Shown here piece after piece: positions 28,288 through 36,050 of a stretch of 42,201 bases of DNA. A model generated the notes under the pieces. It was not told the DNA's origin. It ran no database searches and saw nothing but the letters and a program-made list of their open reading frames with translations. The stretch lies in the NCBI GenBank assembly GCA_024654445.1, contig JANLHP010000023.1, positions 1 through 42,201 on the forward strand, in the 5' to 3' direction. Within the stretch, counting starts at the first letter, position 1. The number at the start of each line of letters is the position of its first letter. Made by a program: the position numbers and the translations under genes. Source of the DNA: Candidatus Curtissbacteria bacterium. Lineage in GTDB: Bacteria > Patescibacteriota > Microgenomatia > Curtissbacterales > GWA2-41-24.

Positions 28288-30269
28288 AAAACTTTGCGGT
28301 TATAATTCTGGCAGCAGGTCTTGGCAAAAGGATGAAATCCGAAACACCCAAGGTTTTGCATAAAGTCGGAGAAAAGCCAATCATCATAAGAAGTCTAGAG
28401 GTGGTCGAAGCAATAGCTCCAGAGGAAATTATCGTTGTCACTAGCCCCACAAATAACGAACTTATTAAAAGCGAAGTAGGACAGTCTTCTTTACTTGCCG
28501 TGCAGCAATCACCAAAAGGTACCGCAGACGCAGCAGCCGCCGGGCTGAAAGAGACGAGAGAGGGTATAGAAAACGTGGTTATCTTGTATGGAGACGACAC
28601 CGCATTTTACAGACCAGCAACAATTACAGAAGTAATAAAAGATCACGAAGAAAACAAAAATGACATCACATTCGTCACCTTAGACAGCGAAAAGCCGACA
28701 GGTCTTGGACGGATTGTCAGAGAAGGCGGCAAGGTGAAAACGATAGTCGAAGAAAAAGACGCGACAGAAGCAGAGAAAAAAATCACCGAAATAAACGACG
28801 GCATTTACGTTTTTAACAGAGATTGGATCCAAGAAAACATTGGAAAACTCGAGCCTTCAGGCGCAACAGGCGAACTTTACATTACCGACTTAATAAGTAT
28901 GGCGCTTTCCCAAAACAAAAAAGTTGACGCTTATAAGCTCGATGATCAGTCGCAGTGGCACGGAATAAATACTCCGGAAGAATTGGAAGCAGCGGCAAAT
29001 AAAAATCAACTTAAAATCCATATTATGGGAGCAGCGGGAGCCGGTGCCGCGGCAGTCGCCGGTATCGCGGCGGAAAACGGCTTCGATGTTTCTGGTTGCG
29101 ATTTAAATCCGGATTCTGCATACACTCAAAACCTCAAAGTAAAAATAGAAAAAGGCCACAGCCCGGAGCACCTTAAAGATATCGGGATTCTTATCACTTC
29201 CCCGGCGGTGGAAAAATTAGACCCCGACAACGAAGAAATTAAAGCGGCGCGCGAGCAAAATATTCCGGTTATGAGTTGGCAAGAGTTTCAAGGAAAATAT
29301 TTGCAGAGAGGGAAGTTCGTTATAACTGTCGCTGGCGCCTATGGCAAATCTACAACAACCGCGATGATTGCCAAAATCCTAACAGACGCGGGAGTTGACC
29401 CGACCGTCGAAATCGGCGCCAAGGTAATTGAGTGGGGAGCAAACTTCAGAGTGGGTAAGTCCAAGTACTACGTCTGCGAATCCGATGAATATAACAATAA
29501 CTTCTTACACTACAAACCGGATATCGCCGTCATTTTAAATCTTAACTGGGACCATCCAGATTTCTTCAAATCTAAGGGTGATGTTGTATCTGCTTATCAA
29601 AAATTCGTGTCACAAATAAAAATCGGCGGGCGCTTAATTACATCCAACGAAACGTTATTTAAGGATCTTGTTCCCTACACATCTGCACGTACAGAGGAAG
29701 TAACAGATTTTGGGGATCTAAACCTTTCTATAATTGGAGATTTTAGAAAGGAGAATGCGAACGCGGCACTTACCGTTGCGGAGATTCTCGGTCTAAACAT
29801 TACCCAAGCAGTTAAGTCAGTAGAAAGTTTTAAAGGACTTGGAAGAAGACTTGAAGAAAAGGGTAGAGTCGGAAACGCAATTGTTTACGATGATTATGCC
29901 GTCCAGCCTTACACAATTAAATCGACCGCCGACGCGCTGGCCGACAAATATCCGGATAAAAAAGTAACTTTGGTCTTGGAACCTCATACCTTTTCGAGAA
30001 TTAACACTTTCTTTGAGGACTTTGTAAAAAGTTTAAAAGAATCAAAGGTCCACGAAATCCTAATTACCGAAGTTTATGCCGCGAGGGAAAAAGGTGATAA
30101 AATAGTTCTTTCAAAGAAGCTCGCAGAGGCTGTCGGCACAAAAGCGAAGTTTACTGGCTCTGTGGAAGAAACTGCCCTATATATAAAGAAGGATATTAAT
30201 ACTTACGACGTCATTCTTTCCATGGGAGCGGGTAACTCGTATATGCTTTACGATTTGCTTAAATCCTAA
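28284..30269 (+). CDS. murC: Fusion: GlmU-type uridylyltransferase and MurC ligase
   Basis: Two enzymes in one 661-residue chain. Residues 1 to about 240 are a GlmU N-domain: ILAAGLGKRMKSETPKVLHKVGEKP, GTADAAAAGL, LYGDDTAF (Asp104), GLGRIVREGGKVKTIVEEKDAT and INDGIYVFN. It would make UDP-GlcNAc from GlcNAc-1-P; the acetyltransferase left-handed helix of GlmU is absent. Residues from about 243 are MurC: IHIMGAAGAGAAAVAGIA, a P-loop GAYGKSTTT at 351-359 (usual GTHGKTTT), ESDEYNNNFLHYKP, NLNWDHPD, and LEPHTFSRI. It adds L-Ala to UDP-MurNAc. The first and fourth steps of the route thus share one protein. There is no frameshift or internal start that would split it. Confidence 0.88.
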   Translation: MKNFAVIILAAGLGKRMKSETPKVLHKVGEKPIIIRSLEVVEAIAPEEIIVVTSPTNNELIKSEVGQSSLLAVQQSPKGTADAAAAGLKETREGIENVVILYGDDTAFYRPATITEVIKDHEENKNDITFVTLDSEKPTGLGRIVREGGKVKTIVEEKDATEAEKKITEINDGIYVFNRDWIQENIGKLEPSGATGELYITDLISMALSQNKKVDAYKLDDQSQWHGINTPEELEAAANKNQLKIHIMGAAGAGAAAVAGIAAENGFDVSGCDLNPDSAYTQNLKVKIEKGHSPEHLKDIGILITSPAVEKLDPDNEEIKAAREQNIPVMSWQEFQGKYLQRGKFVITVAGAYGKSTTTAMIAKILTDAGVDPTVEIGAKVIEWGANFRVGKSKYYVCESDEYNNNFLHYKPDIAVILNLNWDHPDFFKSKGDVVSAYQKFVSQIKIGGRLITSNETLFKDLVPYTSARTEEVTDFGDLNLSIIGDFRKENANAALTVAEILGLNITQAVKSVESFKGLGRRLEEKGRVGNAIVYDDYAVQPYTIKSTADALADKYPDKKVTLVLEPHTFSRINTFFEDFVKSLKESKVHEILITEVYAAREKGDKIVLSKKLAEAVGTKAKFTGSVEETALYIKKDINTYDVILSMGAGNSYMLYDLLKS

Positions 30270-30313
30270 ATGCCAAAAGGACCTATGACAGGGTTGCACC
30301 CTTAAAGAACTGT

Positions 30314-30319
30314 TAGAAT
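30314..30319 (+). promoter_or_regulatory. -10-like TAGAAT before murB
   Basis: TTAGAAT is followed by 7 bases and the murB ATG at 30327, in a 57-base gap after the fusion gene. Confidence 0.35.
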
Positions 30320-30326
30320 AAGCTAA

Positions 30327-31331
30327 ATGGATAACGTCACTAAATTAAAAGAAATTCTTGGGCCGTTAAGGGTTCGCGAAAACGAGCCTCTTTCTCAGCA
30401 CACATACTTCAAAATCGGGGGGCCCGCAAGGTTATTTTTCGAAGCAACCAACGTCGAAGACTTAAAACTCGCCCTAACTACAGCTTTCGATCTCAAGATC
30501 CCATATGTTGTTCTCGGCGGTGGCGCGAATGTTCTCGTTTCCGATAAAGGTTTTGACGGCCTCGTCATCAAGAACAGGGCGCAAGGAGTAAAACTAGTTG
30601 ATATCAAAGGGACAATAGGCAAAAACGGCACCGGCGTAAAAAGCGCGAACATTTGGGCAATTTCTGGGACTTTGATGAACCAACTTGCCCGCTTTAGCAT
30701 CGATCAAGGCCTAGAGGGGATTGAGTATTTGCTTTCTGTTCCGGGAACTGTCGGAGGAGGCTTAAAAATTAATGCCCACTACGAAGTTGAAAAGGGAGAA
30801 TTTGTTGGCGACAAACTAGTTTCAGCGGCAGTCTTCGATCCAAAAACGGGAGAGGTCATAACTCGCGAAAAAGATTATTTTGAATTTTCGTATGATCACT
30901 CGAAAATTCAAGAAACGGGAGAAATTGTGCTCGAGGCGATATTCCAGCTCGAAAGGTCACAAGATCCTCAAGGCTTGTGGCAAAGAGCTATGGACAACGT
31001 AAAACGCAGAAACGAAGAGCAGCCGGTGGGAATTGCTTGTTCCGGGTGTATTTTTAGAAACATTGCAAACGAAGACGCGATGCGGCTCGCGACGCCAAAT
31101 TTGACTACATCAACAGGCTATATTATCGACAGCCTTGGCCTCAAAGGAACAAAAGTCGGTGGCGCAGAAGTCTCCCAGCACCACGCCAACTTCATACTAA
31201 ATACGAACCAAGCAACGGCAGCTGACGTGCTAGAATTAATTAAGCTCATAAAAACAAAAGCCAAAGAAACTTTAGGCCTAGATTTAAAAGAAGAAATATT
31301 TTTAATTGGAGATTTGACAAATGAAGTTTGA
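30327..31331 (+). CDS. murB: UDP-N-acetylenolpyruvoylglucosamine reductase
   Basis: An FAD enzyme that reduces enolpyruvyl-UDP-GlcNAc to UDP-MurNAc. FAD-binding part: HTYFKIGGPARLFFEATNVEDL and VVLGGGANVLVSDKGFDGLVI, then SVPGTVGGGLKINAHYEVEKGEF. Substrate part: NVKRRNEEQPVGIACSGCIFRNI, where a Cys occupies the general-acid position that is Ser in E. coli MurB, and LGLKGTKVGGAEVSQHHANFILN. The C-terminal Glu region is present. At 334 residues it is of type II size. Its end overlaps murA by 11 bases. Confidence 0.92.
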   Translation: MDNVTKLKEILGPLRVRENEPLSQHTYFKIGGPARLFFEATNVEDLKLALTTAFDLKIPYVVLGGGANVLVSDKGFDGLVIKNRAQGVKLVDIKGTIGKNGTGVKSANIWAISGTLMNQLARFSIDQGLEGIEYLLSVPGTVGGGLKINAHYEVEKGEFVGDKLVSAAVFDPKTGEVITREKDYFEFSYDHSKIQETGEIVLEAIFQLERSQDPQGLWQRAMDNVKRRNEEQPVGIACSGCIFRNIANEDAMRLATPNLTTSTGYIIDSLGLKGTKVGGAEVSQHHANFILNTNQATAADVLELIKLIKTKAKETLGLDLKEEIFLIGDLTNEV

Positions 31332-32577
31332 AATCGAGGGAGGCCATAAGCTTTCCGGAAAAATAAAAATAGCAGGCAACAAAAATTCGGTCTTGCCGAT
31401 TATGACGGCGTGTCTCATGACCGAAGAAGAATGTGTCCTTGAAAACGTTCCAGAAATTTCCGATGTTAATGTTATGGCTCAACTTATGGAATTGGCTGGC
31501 GCCAAAATAGAAGGCGTCGGGACCTCAAGGCTCACAATTAGCTGCAAGAACATTAAACCAACAAGTTTTCCGATGGAACTCACAGAAAAACTCAGAGCAG
31601 CGGCACTACTTCTTGGGCCAATGCTTGCAAGGGTCGGCGAGGTTACCCTGGGTTACCCTGGTGGTGACATCATAGGGAGGCGTTCCCTGGACACCCATAT
31701 ACAAGCGCTCGAAGAAATGGGCGCTCGAATTGAAAAGAAAGATGACTCTTACGTCGCAAGCTCCAAAGAACTCAAAGGCCGAGAGATCTTCTTAAGCGAA
31801 GCGTCTGTAACCGCGACAGAAAACGCGATTATGGCAGCGGTTACAGCAAGCGGCGAAACCAAAATTAAAAGGGCAGCATCTGAACCCCACGTTGTTGACC
31901 TTTGCGAGTTCTTAATAAAAATGGGCGCGGAAATCACAGGAGTTGGTTCAAACGTTCTAATAATACGGGGAACAAAAAACCTCAGCGGTGCTACTCACAG
32001 CATTCGACCGGATCATATCGAAGTAGGTACTTTTGCGATTCTTGGCGCGGTAACAAAAGGAACCTTAGAAATGTCGCCAATCATAAAAGAAGACATCGAC
32101 ATGATTCTTCTGACACTCGACAGTTTTGGCGTTGATTACAAAATAGAAGAAGACATCATGACCGTCAAAGAATCAAAGCTTGTTGCTCCGCAAAAAGTAG
32201 TAACCGACGTTTGGCCAGGCTTCCCGACAGACCTCATGGCCCCGACCATCGTGCTCGCGACACAATCCGAAGGTGTAACGCTTCTTCACGATTGGATGTA
32301 CGAATCGCGTATGTTTTTTGTAGACAAACTTCTTTCGATGGGAGCAAAAGTAGAAATTGCGGATCCTCACAGGGTCCTTGTTTATGGGCCGACAAAACTC
32401 AGCGCTCAACGCCTCGACACTCCAGATATTCGAGCAGGCGTCGCTTTAGTAATTGCAGCCCTCGCGGCGGATGGTAAAAGCGAGATTTACAGAGCGGAAC
32501 TAATAGAGCGAGGTTACGAAAATATTACAGAGCGGCTTTCCGCGATTGGCGCCAAAATAAAACGCTCCACCGAGTAA
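31321..32577 (+). CDS. murA: UDP-GlcNAc 1-carboxyvinyltransferase with Asp active site
   Basis: Transfers enolpyruvate from PEP to UDP-GlcNAc, the committed step of murein synthesis. It is complete at 418 residues with AGNKNSVLPIMTACLM (catalytic Lys-Asn at 21-22), LRAAALLLGPMLAR, ASVTATENAIMAAV, RPDHIEVGTFAI and WPGFPTDLMAP. The active-site loop reads GYPGGDIIGRRSLDTH: Asp116 replaces the usual Cys115 (E. coli numbering). The same Asp is known from mycobacterial, chlamydial and Borrelia MurA and makes the enzyme insensitive to fosfomycin. The start overlaps murB. Confidence 0.95.
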   Translation: MKFEIEGGHKLSGKIKIAGNKNSVLPIMTACLMTEEECVLENVPEISDVNVMAQLMELAGAKIEGVGTSRLTISCKNIKPTSFPMELTEKLRAAALLLGPMLARVGEVTLGYPGGDIIGRRSLDTHIQALEEMGARIEKKDDSYVASSKELKGREIFLSEASVTATENAIMAAVTASGETKIKRAASEPHVVDLCEFLIKMGAEITGVGSNVLIIRGTKNLSGATHSIRPDHIEVGTFAILGAVTKGTLEMSPIIKEDIDMILLTLDSFGVDYKIEEDIMTVKESKLVAPQKVVTDVWPGFPTDLMAPTIVLATQSEGVTLLHDWMYESRMFFVDKLLSMGAKVEIADPHRVLVYGPTKLSAQRLDTPDIRAGVALVIAALAADGKSEIYRAELIERGYENITERLSAIGAKIKRSTE

Positions 32578-32581
32578 CATA

Positions 32582-33655
32582 ATGGCAAAAAAGATTAAAG
32601 TCGCTGTTCTGATGGGCGGCAAATCTCCCGAACACGAAATCTCTTTGATGTCGGGTCGGGAAGTTGTAAGCCATCTTGATCCCAAAAAATACGAAATTCT
32701 CCCAGTAATTATTTCCAAAGATGGATCTTCATGGCAACTCACGTCTCCCGCAAAGCTCCTTAACTCAAAACGAGACTCTGTCATTCTGAGGCGAAAGCCG
32801 AAGAATCTAGAGACTCTTCGCTACGCTCAGAGTGACAATCGAGAGGTTCAGGATGACAATTCTTACCACGTCTTGAAAGATAACGGAATAGACATTATAT
32901 TCATCGCGATGCATGGTCCGTATGGCGAAAACGGAACTATCCAAGGGTTTCTCGAGCTTTTGGGAATTCCCTACACTGGCTCTGGAGTACTAGCTTCAGC
33001 CCTGGCCATGAACAAGCTCAAGTCACGAAAAATATTTGAGGCCGAAGGACTAAACGTCCCCAAAACAGTCGTTCTCAAAAAAGGAGACGGCCTAGACGCT
33101 GTTTGGGAAAAGCTAAAGCCACCGGTTTTCGTCAAACCCAATAGCCAAGGTTCCTCCGTCGGTACATTTCGTGTAAACAACAAAAAAGATCTCGAAAAAT
33201 CCGTCCGCTTAGCTCTCAAACTGGATACAGTTTGCCTTGTCGAAGAATACCTACCTGGCATCGAAATTACATGCACCGTTCTTGGCAACGATAAACCAAA
33301 AGCTCTTCCGCTCGTCGAAATCGTTACCAAAAGAGATTTTTTTGATTACAAAGCAAAGTACACGGAAAACCTTACAGACGAAATCGTCCCCGCCCGAATC
33401 TCAAAAATCCTTTCGGAAAAAGCAACCGAAGCCGCTATAAAATCATATCTCGCTCTTGGCTGCCGCGATTTTGCCAGAGTCGACATCATAATAAAAGAAA
33501 ACAAAGTTTACATTCTCGAACTCAATACAATTCCTGGCCTAACCCCCGTTTCCCTCTTTCCCAAGGCAGCAAAAGCTGCGGGCATTACTTACGGACGACT
33601 TATTGATAAAATAATAGAGTTAGCCCTAAAAAGATATGATTCTCAAAAACTTTAA
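32582..33655 (+). CDS. ddl: D-alanine--D-alanine ligase with repeat-derived insert
   Basis: Makes D-Ala-D-Ala for MurF. ATP-grasp motifs: VLMGGKSPEHEISLMSGREV at the N-terminus, IAMHGPYGENGTIQGFLELLGIPYTGSGVLASALAMNK, VFVKPNSQGSSVGTFRV, VEEYLPGIEITCTVLG, RVDIIIKENKVYILELNTIPGLTPVSLFPKAA. At 357 residues it carries an insertion at about 65-93 (DSVILRRKPKNLETLRYAQS and following) whose DNA matches the intergenic GTCATTCTGAG repeat. The insert precedes the conserved HGxxGENG loop and keeps the frame open. The 3' end overlaps alr by 20 bases. Confidence 0.92.
   Translation: MAKKIKVAVLMGGKSPEHEISLMSGREVVSHLDPKKYEILPVIISKDGSSWQLTSPAKLLNSKRDSVILRRKPKNLETLRYAQSDNREVQDDNSYHVLKDNGIDIIFIAMHGPYGENGTIQGFLELLGIPYTGSGVLASALAMNKLKSRKIFEAEGLNVPKTVVLKKGDGLDAVWEKLKPPVFVKPNSQGSSVGTFRVNNKKDLEKSVRLALKLDTVCLVEEYLPGIEITCTVLGNDKPKALPLVEIVTKRDFFDYKAKYTENLTDEIVPARISKILSEKATEAAIKSYLALGCRDFARVDIIIKENKVYILELNTIPGLTPVSLFPKAAKAAGITYGRLIDKIIELALKRYDSQKL
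32778..32859. repeat. GTCATTCTGAG palindromic repeat inside ddl
   Basis: GTCATTCTGAG (32780-32790) is inverted as CTCAGAGTGAC (32826-32836) and again as TTCAGGATGAC (32847-32857). CGAAGAATCT and AGACTCTTCG form an inner hairpin at 9 of 10 positions. The same consensus forms the intergenic clusters at 1209-1355 and 18887-19029. Here it is read in frame as about 28 codons of ddl. Confidence 0.65.
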
Positions 33656-34772
33656 ACGCGTTTTCGGCAAAAACTATTATCCCCTCAACAAAATCACTGT
33701 TTCAAAAACAGCCCTAGTTAATAACTACAAAGTTCTCCAATCATTCGCGCCCGAAATTCAATTAGCGCCGGTTCTTAAAAGTAATGCTTACGGTCACGGT
33801 CTTGTCTTAACCGCCAAAATCGCCGACCAATTAGGTGCTCCGATGCTTTGCGTCGACAGCATCTACGAGGCGTATGAGCTTTTAAAAGCAAAAATTAAGA
33901 CGCCAATTCTAATCATGGGCTACATCAACCCCCAAAACCTCAAAGTCAAAAAACTCCCATTTTCTTACGCGGTTTTCGATATTTCCCAGCTTGAAGTGAT
34001 CAACAAACACCAAAAAGGCGCGGAAGTTCACTTAAAAGTCGACACTGGCATGCACAGGCTTGGCATCCCAATGGACGAACTCTATCAGTTTGTAGAGAAA
34101 GCAAAAGAATTAAAAAATGTAAATATCACTGGTCTTATGTCTCACATCGCGACCCCGGAAGAACCAAAGGGTGTACAAACCAAAGGCCAAATAGCTAACT
34201 TTAGAAAGGCAATTCAAGTTGTAGAATCAGCCGGTATTAATCTAAAGTGGAAACACCTCGCGGCGTCTGAAGGTGTTGTCAGACTCGGGAGTGGAATTTC
34301 CAAAATCACAAATATGGCTAGGGTTGGCAATTCTTTTTACGGCATGGATCTGACAGGTTATGTTCCAGATTTAAAGCCAGCTCTTAGGCTTACTTCGCAA
34401 ATTGTCCAACTTAAACCTCTTGTAAAGGGCGACAAGGTAGGCTATTCGGGGACATTCACAGCACAAAAAGACGTTAAACTCGCGCTACTTCCCATTGGGT
34501 ATTTCGACGGCATTGACCGTAGGCTGTCAAACAAGGGAATAGTAACCGTAAGAGGCCACGCGTGCCCAATTGTGGGTATCGTTAGCATGAATATAACGAC
34601 AATTGACGTGACTGGTGTTAAAAACGTCAGAGTGGGGGACGAAGTAGTAATCTACTCAGACGACCGGAACGGCCCAAATTCAGCTCAAAGCGCAGCAGAA
34701 ATTTGCAAAACTCGCGCCTCCGAACTCCTCGTCCACTTATCTCCGATTTCAATAAGAAGGGAAGTAGTATAA
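33636..34772 (+). CDS. alr: Alanine racemase
   Basis: A PLP enzyme giving D-Ala for Ddl. The cofactor Lys is in APVLKSNAYGHG (about residue 48). Then VDSIYEAYELLKAKIKTPILIMGY, EVHLKVDTGMHRLGI (conserved Arg), KWKHLAASEG, MARVGNSFYGMDLTG, and the second catalytic Tyr in GDKVGYSGTF. The C-terminal beta domain has GYFDGIDRRLSNKG and IVSMNITTIDVTGV. Length 378 is normal. It is translationally overlapped with ddl, so D-Ala supply and use are co-expressed. Confidence 0.93.
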   Translation: MILKNFKRVFGKNYYPLNKITVSKTALVNNYKVLQSFAPEIQLAPVLKSNAYGHGLVLTAKIADQLGAPMLCVDSIYEAYELLKAKIKTPILIMGYINPQNLKVKKLPFSYAVFDISQLEVINKHQKGAEVHLKVDTGMHRLGIPMDELYQFVEKAKELKNVNITGLMSHIATPEEPKGVQTKGQIANFRKAIQVVESAGINLKWKHLAASEGVVRLGSGISKITNMARVGNSFYGMDLTGYVPDLKPALRLTSQIVQLKPLVKGDKVGYSGTFTAQKDVKLALLPIGYFDGIDRRLSNKGIVTVRGHACPIVGIVSMNITTIDVTGVKNVRVGDEVVIYSDDRNGPNSAQSAAEICKTRASELLVHLSPISIRREVV

Positions 34773-34807
34773 ACCCATAATAGTTTGCTTTATGCCCAGG
34801 ACAAGAA

Positions 34808-34813
34808 TATAAT
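34808..34813 (+). promoter_or_regulatory. -10-like TATAAT before murF
   Basis: TATAAT is followed by 10 bases and the ATG at 34824. It argues for that ATG over the in-frame TTG at 34785. Confidence 0.4.
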
Positions 34814-34823
34814 TCAAAACTTA

Positions 34824-36026
34824 ATGTTAAAAGCAAACGTTTACGGTGAAATTAAAAATTGGAAAAAGCCTCTACACAAAATCAGGGCTAATTCCGCCAA
34901 GGCATACCTAAACCTACTTCCGAACATACAGATAATCGGAATCACGGGCAGCGTGGGTAAAACGCTCACCCAAAACGCCATAGACGCAGTCCTTTCCCAA
35001 AAATTTAAAACCCGAAAAGGCAACGACAACCTAGACCCTACATTTAGAATTCCCAAGACTCTCTTAGAGGCCAAGCCTTGGGATCAAAAGTTAATTCTTG
35101 AATATGGAGTCGAGCATCCACTCGACATGGACTATTACCTAAAAATAGTAAAACCCGATATTGCAGTTGTTCTTTCTGTTTCTCCAACTCACACTAAATA
35201 CTTTGGTGGACAAGAAGGAGTCTATAACGAGAAAGTTAAACTCGTTAAAGCCTTAAGCAAAAGTGACGTCGCAATTCTTAACGCAGACGACCCAAACGTT
35301 GCCAGGATGGCAAACGAAACAAACGCGAAAGTTAAGTGGTTTGGTGAAAACGCAAAAGATTCCGTTAAAATCTCCCATTACACTCAAAGCCTACAAGGCG
35401 CGAAATTCAGGCTTCATTTTCAAGGACAAAAAGCAACAGTGTCTTGGAAGATTCTGGGTAAACACCAACTTACATCAGCCTACGCCGCAGCCGCGGTCGG
35501 AATCCAAACTGGTGTAACCTTAAAACAAATCGCAAAAGGACTTTCGCAAGCAAAACCCCCGGAACATCGTCTCAATTCAGTTTTTACTAAAGGGGTAAAA
35601 ATAATAGACGACACGTATAACTCCTCGCCTCTTGCTGCTGGCAAGTCCATCGAAACATTAGTCGAGGTCGCAAAGGGTAAACCCAAAATTGCCGTCCTCG
35701 GAGAAATGAAAGATCTTGGCACAATTAGTAAAAGCGCGCACGAAGAGTTAGGCAGACAAATTGCAAAAACGACGATTAACTATTTATTTACAATCGGCAA
35801 AGTCGCGGACGAAATTGGGGTAGCAGCAAAAGCAGCCGGATTTGGCGGTAAGATCATTAGCGTCCAAACCACCAAAGAAGCGATCGAAAAAATCAAGGAA
35901 GTTACAACTCCAAGAACCGTGATCCTCGTCAAGGGTTCCCGCCACGCCCATTTAGAACGAATCGTAAAAGGCCTATTGCGTCAGTCCACAAAAATTAACT
36001 GTTACCACTGCGGAACTCTAAGCTAG
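34824..36026 (+). CDS. murF: MurF-like Mur ligase, N-terminally trimmed
   Basis: Adds D-Ala-D-Ala to the UDP-MurNAc tripeptide. P-loop GITGSVGKTLT at residue 39, then KLILEYGVEHPLDMDYYLKIVKPDIAVVLSVSPTHTKYFG, AILNADDPNVA, GKHQLTSAYAAAAVGI, HRLNSVFTKGVKIIDDTYNSSPLAA, AVLGEMKDLG and VLVKGSRHAHLE. All ligase core motifs are present, but the usual N-terminal substrate-binding domain (about 80-100 residues) is reduced to about 35. I use the ATG at 34824; TTG at 34785 would add 13 residues. Its position after ddl and alr supports MurF over other Mur ligases. Confidence 0.85.
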   Translation: MLKANVYGEIKNWKKPLHKIRANSAKAYLNLLPNIQIIGITGSVGKTLTQNAIDAVLSQKFKTRKGNDNLDPTFRIPKTLLEAKPWDQKLILEYGVEHPLDMDYYLKIVKPDIAVVLSVSPTHTKYFGGQEGVYNEKVKLVKALSKSDVAILNADDPNVARMANETNAKVKWFGENAKDSVKISHYTQSLQGAKFRLHFQGQKATVSWKILGKHQLTSAYAAAAVGIQTGVTLKQIAKGLSQAKPPEHRLNSVFTKGVKIIDDTYNSSPLAAGKSIETLVEVAKGKPKIAVLGEMKDLGTISKSAHEELGRQIAKTTINYLFTIGKVADEIGVAAKAAGFGGKIISVQTTKEAIEKIKEVTTPRTVILVKGSRHAHLERIVKGLLRQSTKINCYHCGTLS

Positions 36027-36050
36027 TTCCTGTGGTATCCTAAAACAAAG

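Noticed and set aside
31645-31664. Tandem GGTTACCCTG duplication in murA
   Set aside because: It encodes the conserved VTLGYPGG stretch and reflects codon choice, not an inserted repeat.
32173-32784. Minus-strand ORFs opposite murA and ddl
   Set aside because: They overlap strongly conserved enzymes and have no recognisable motif.
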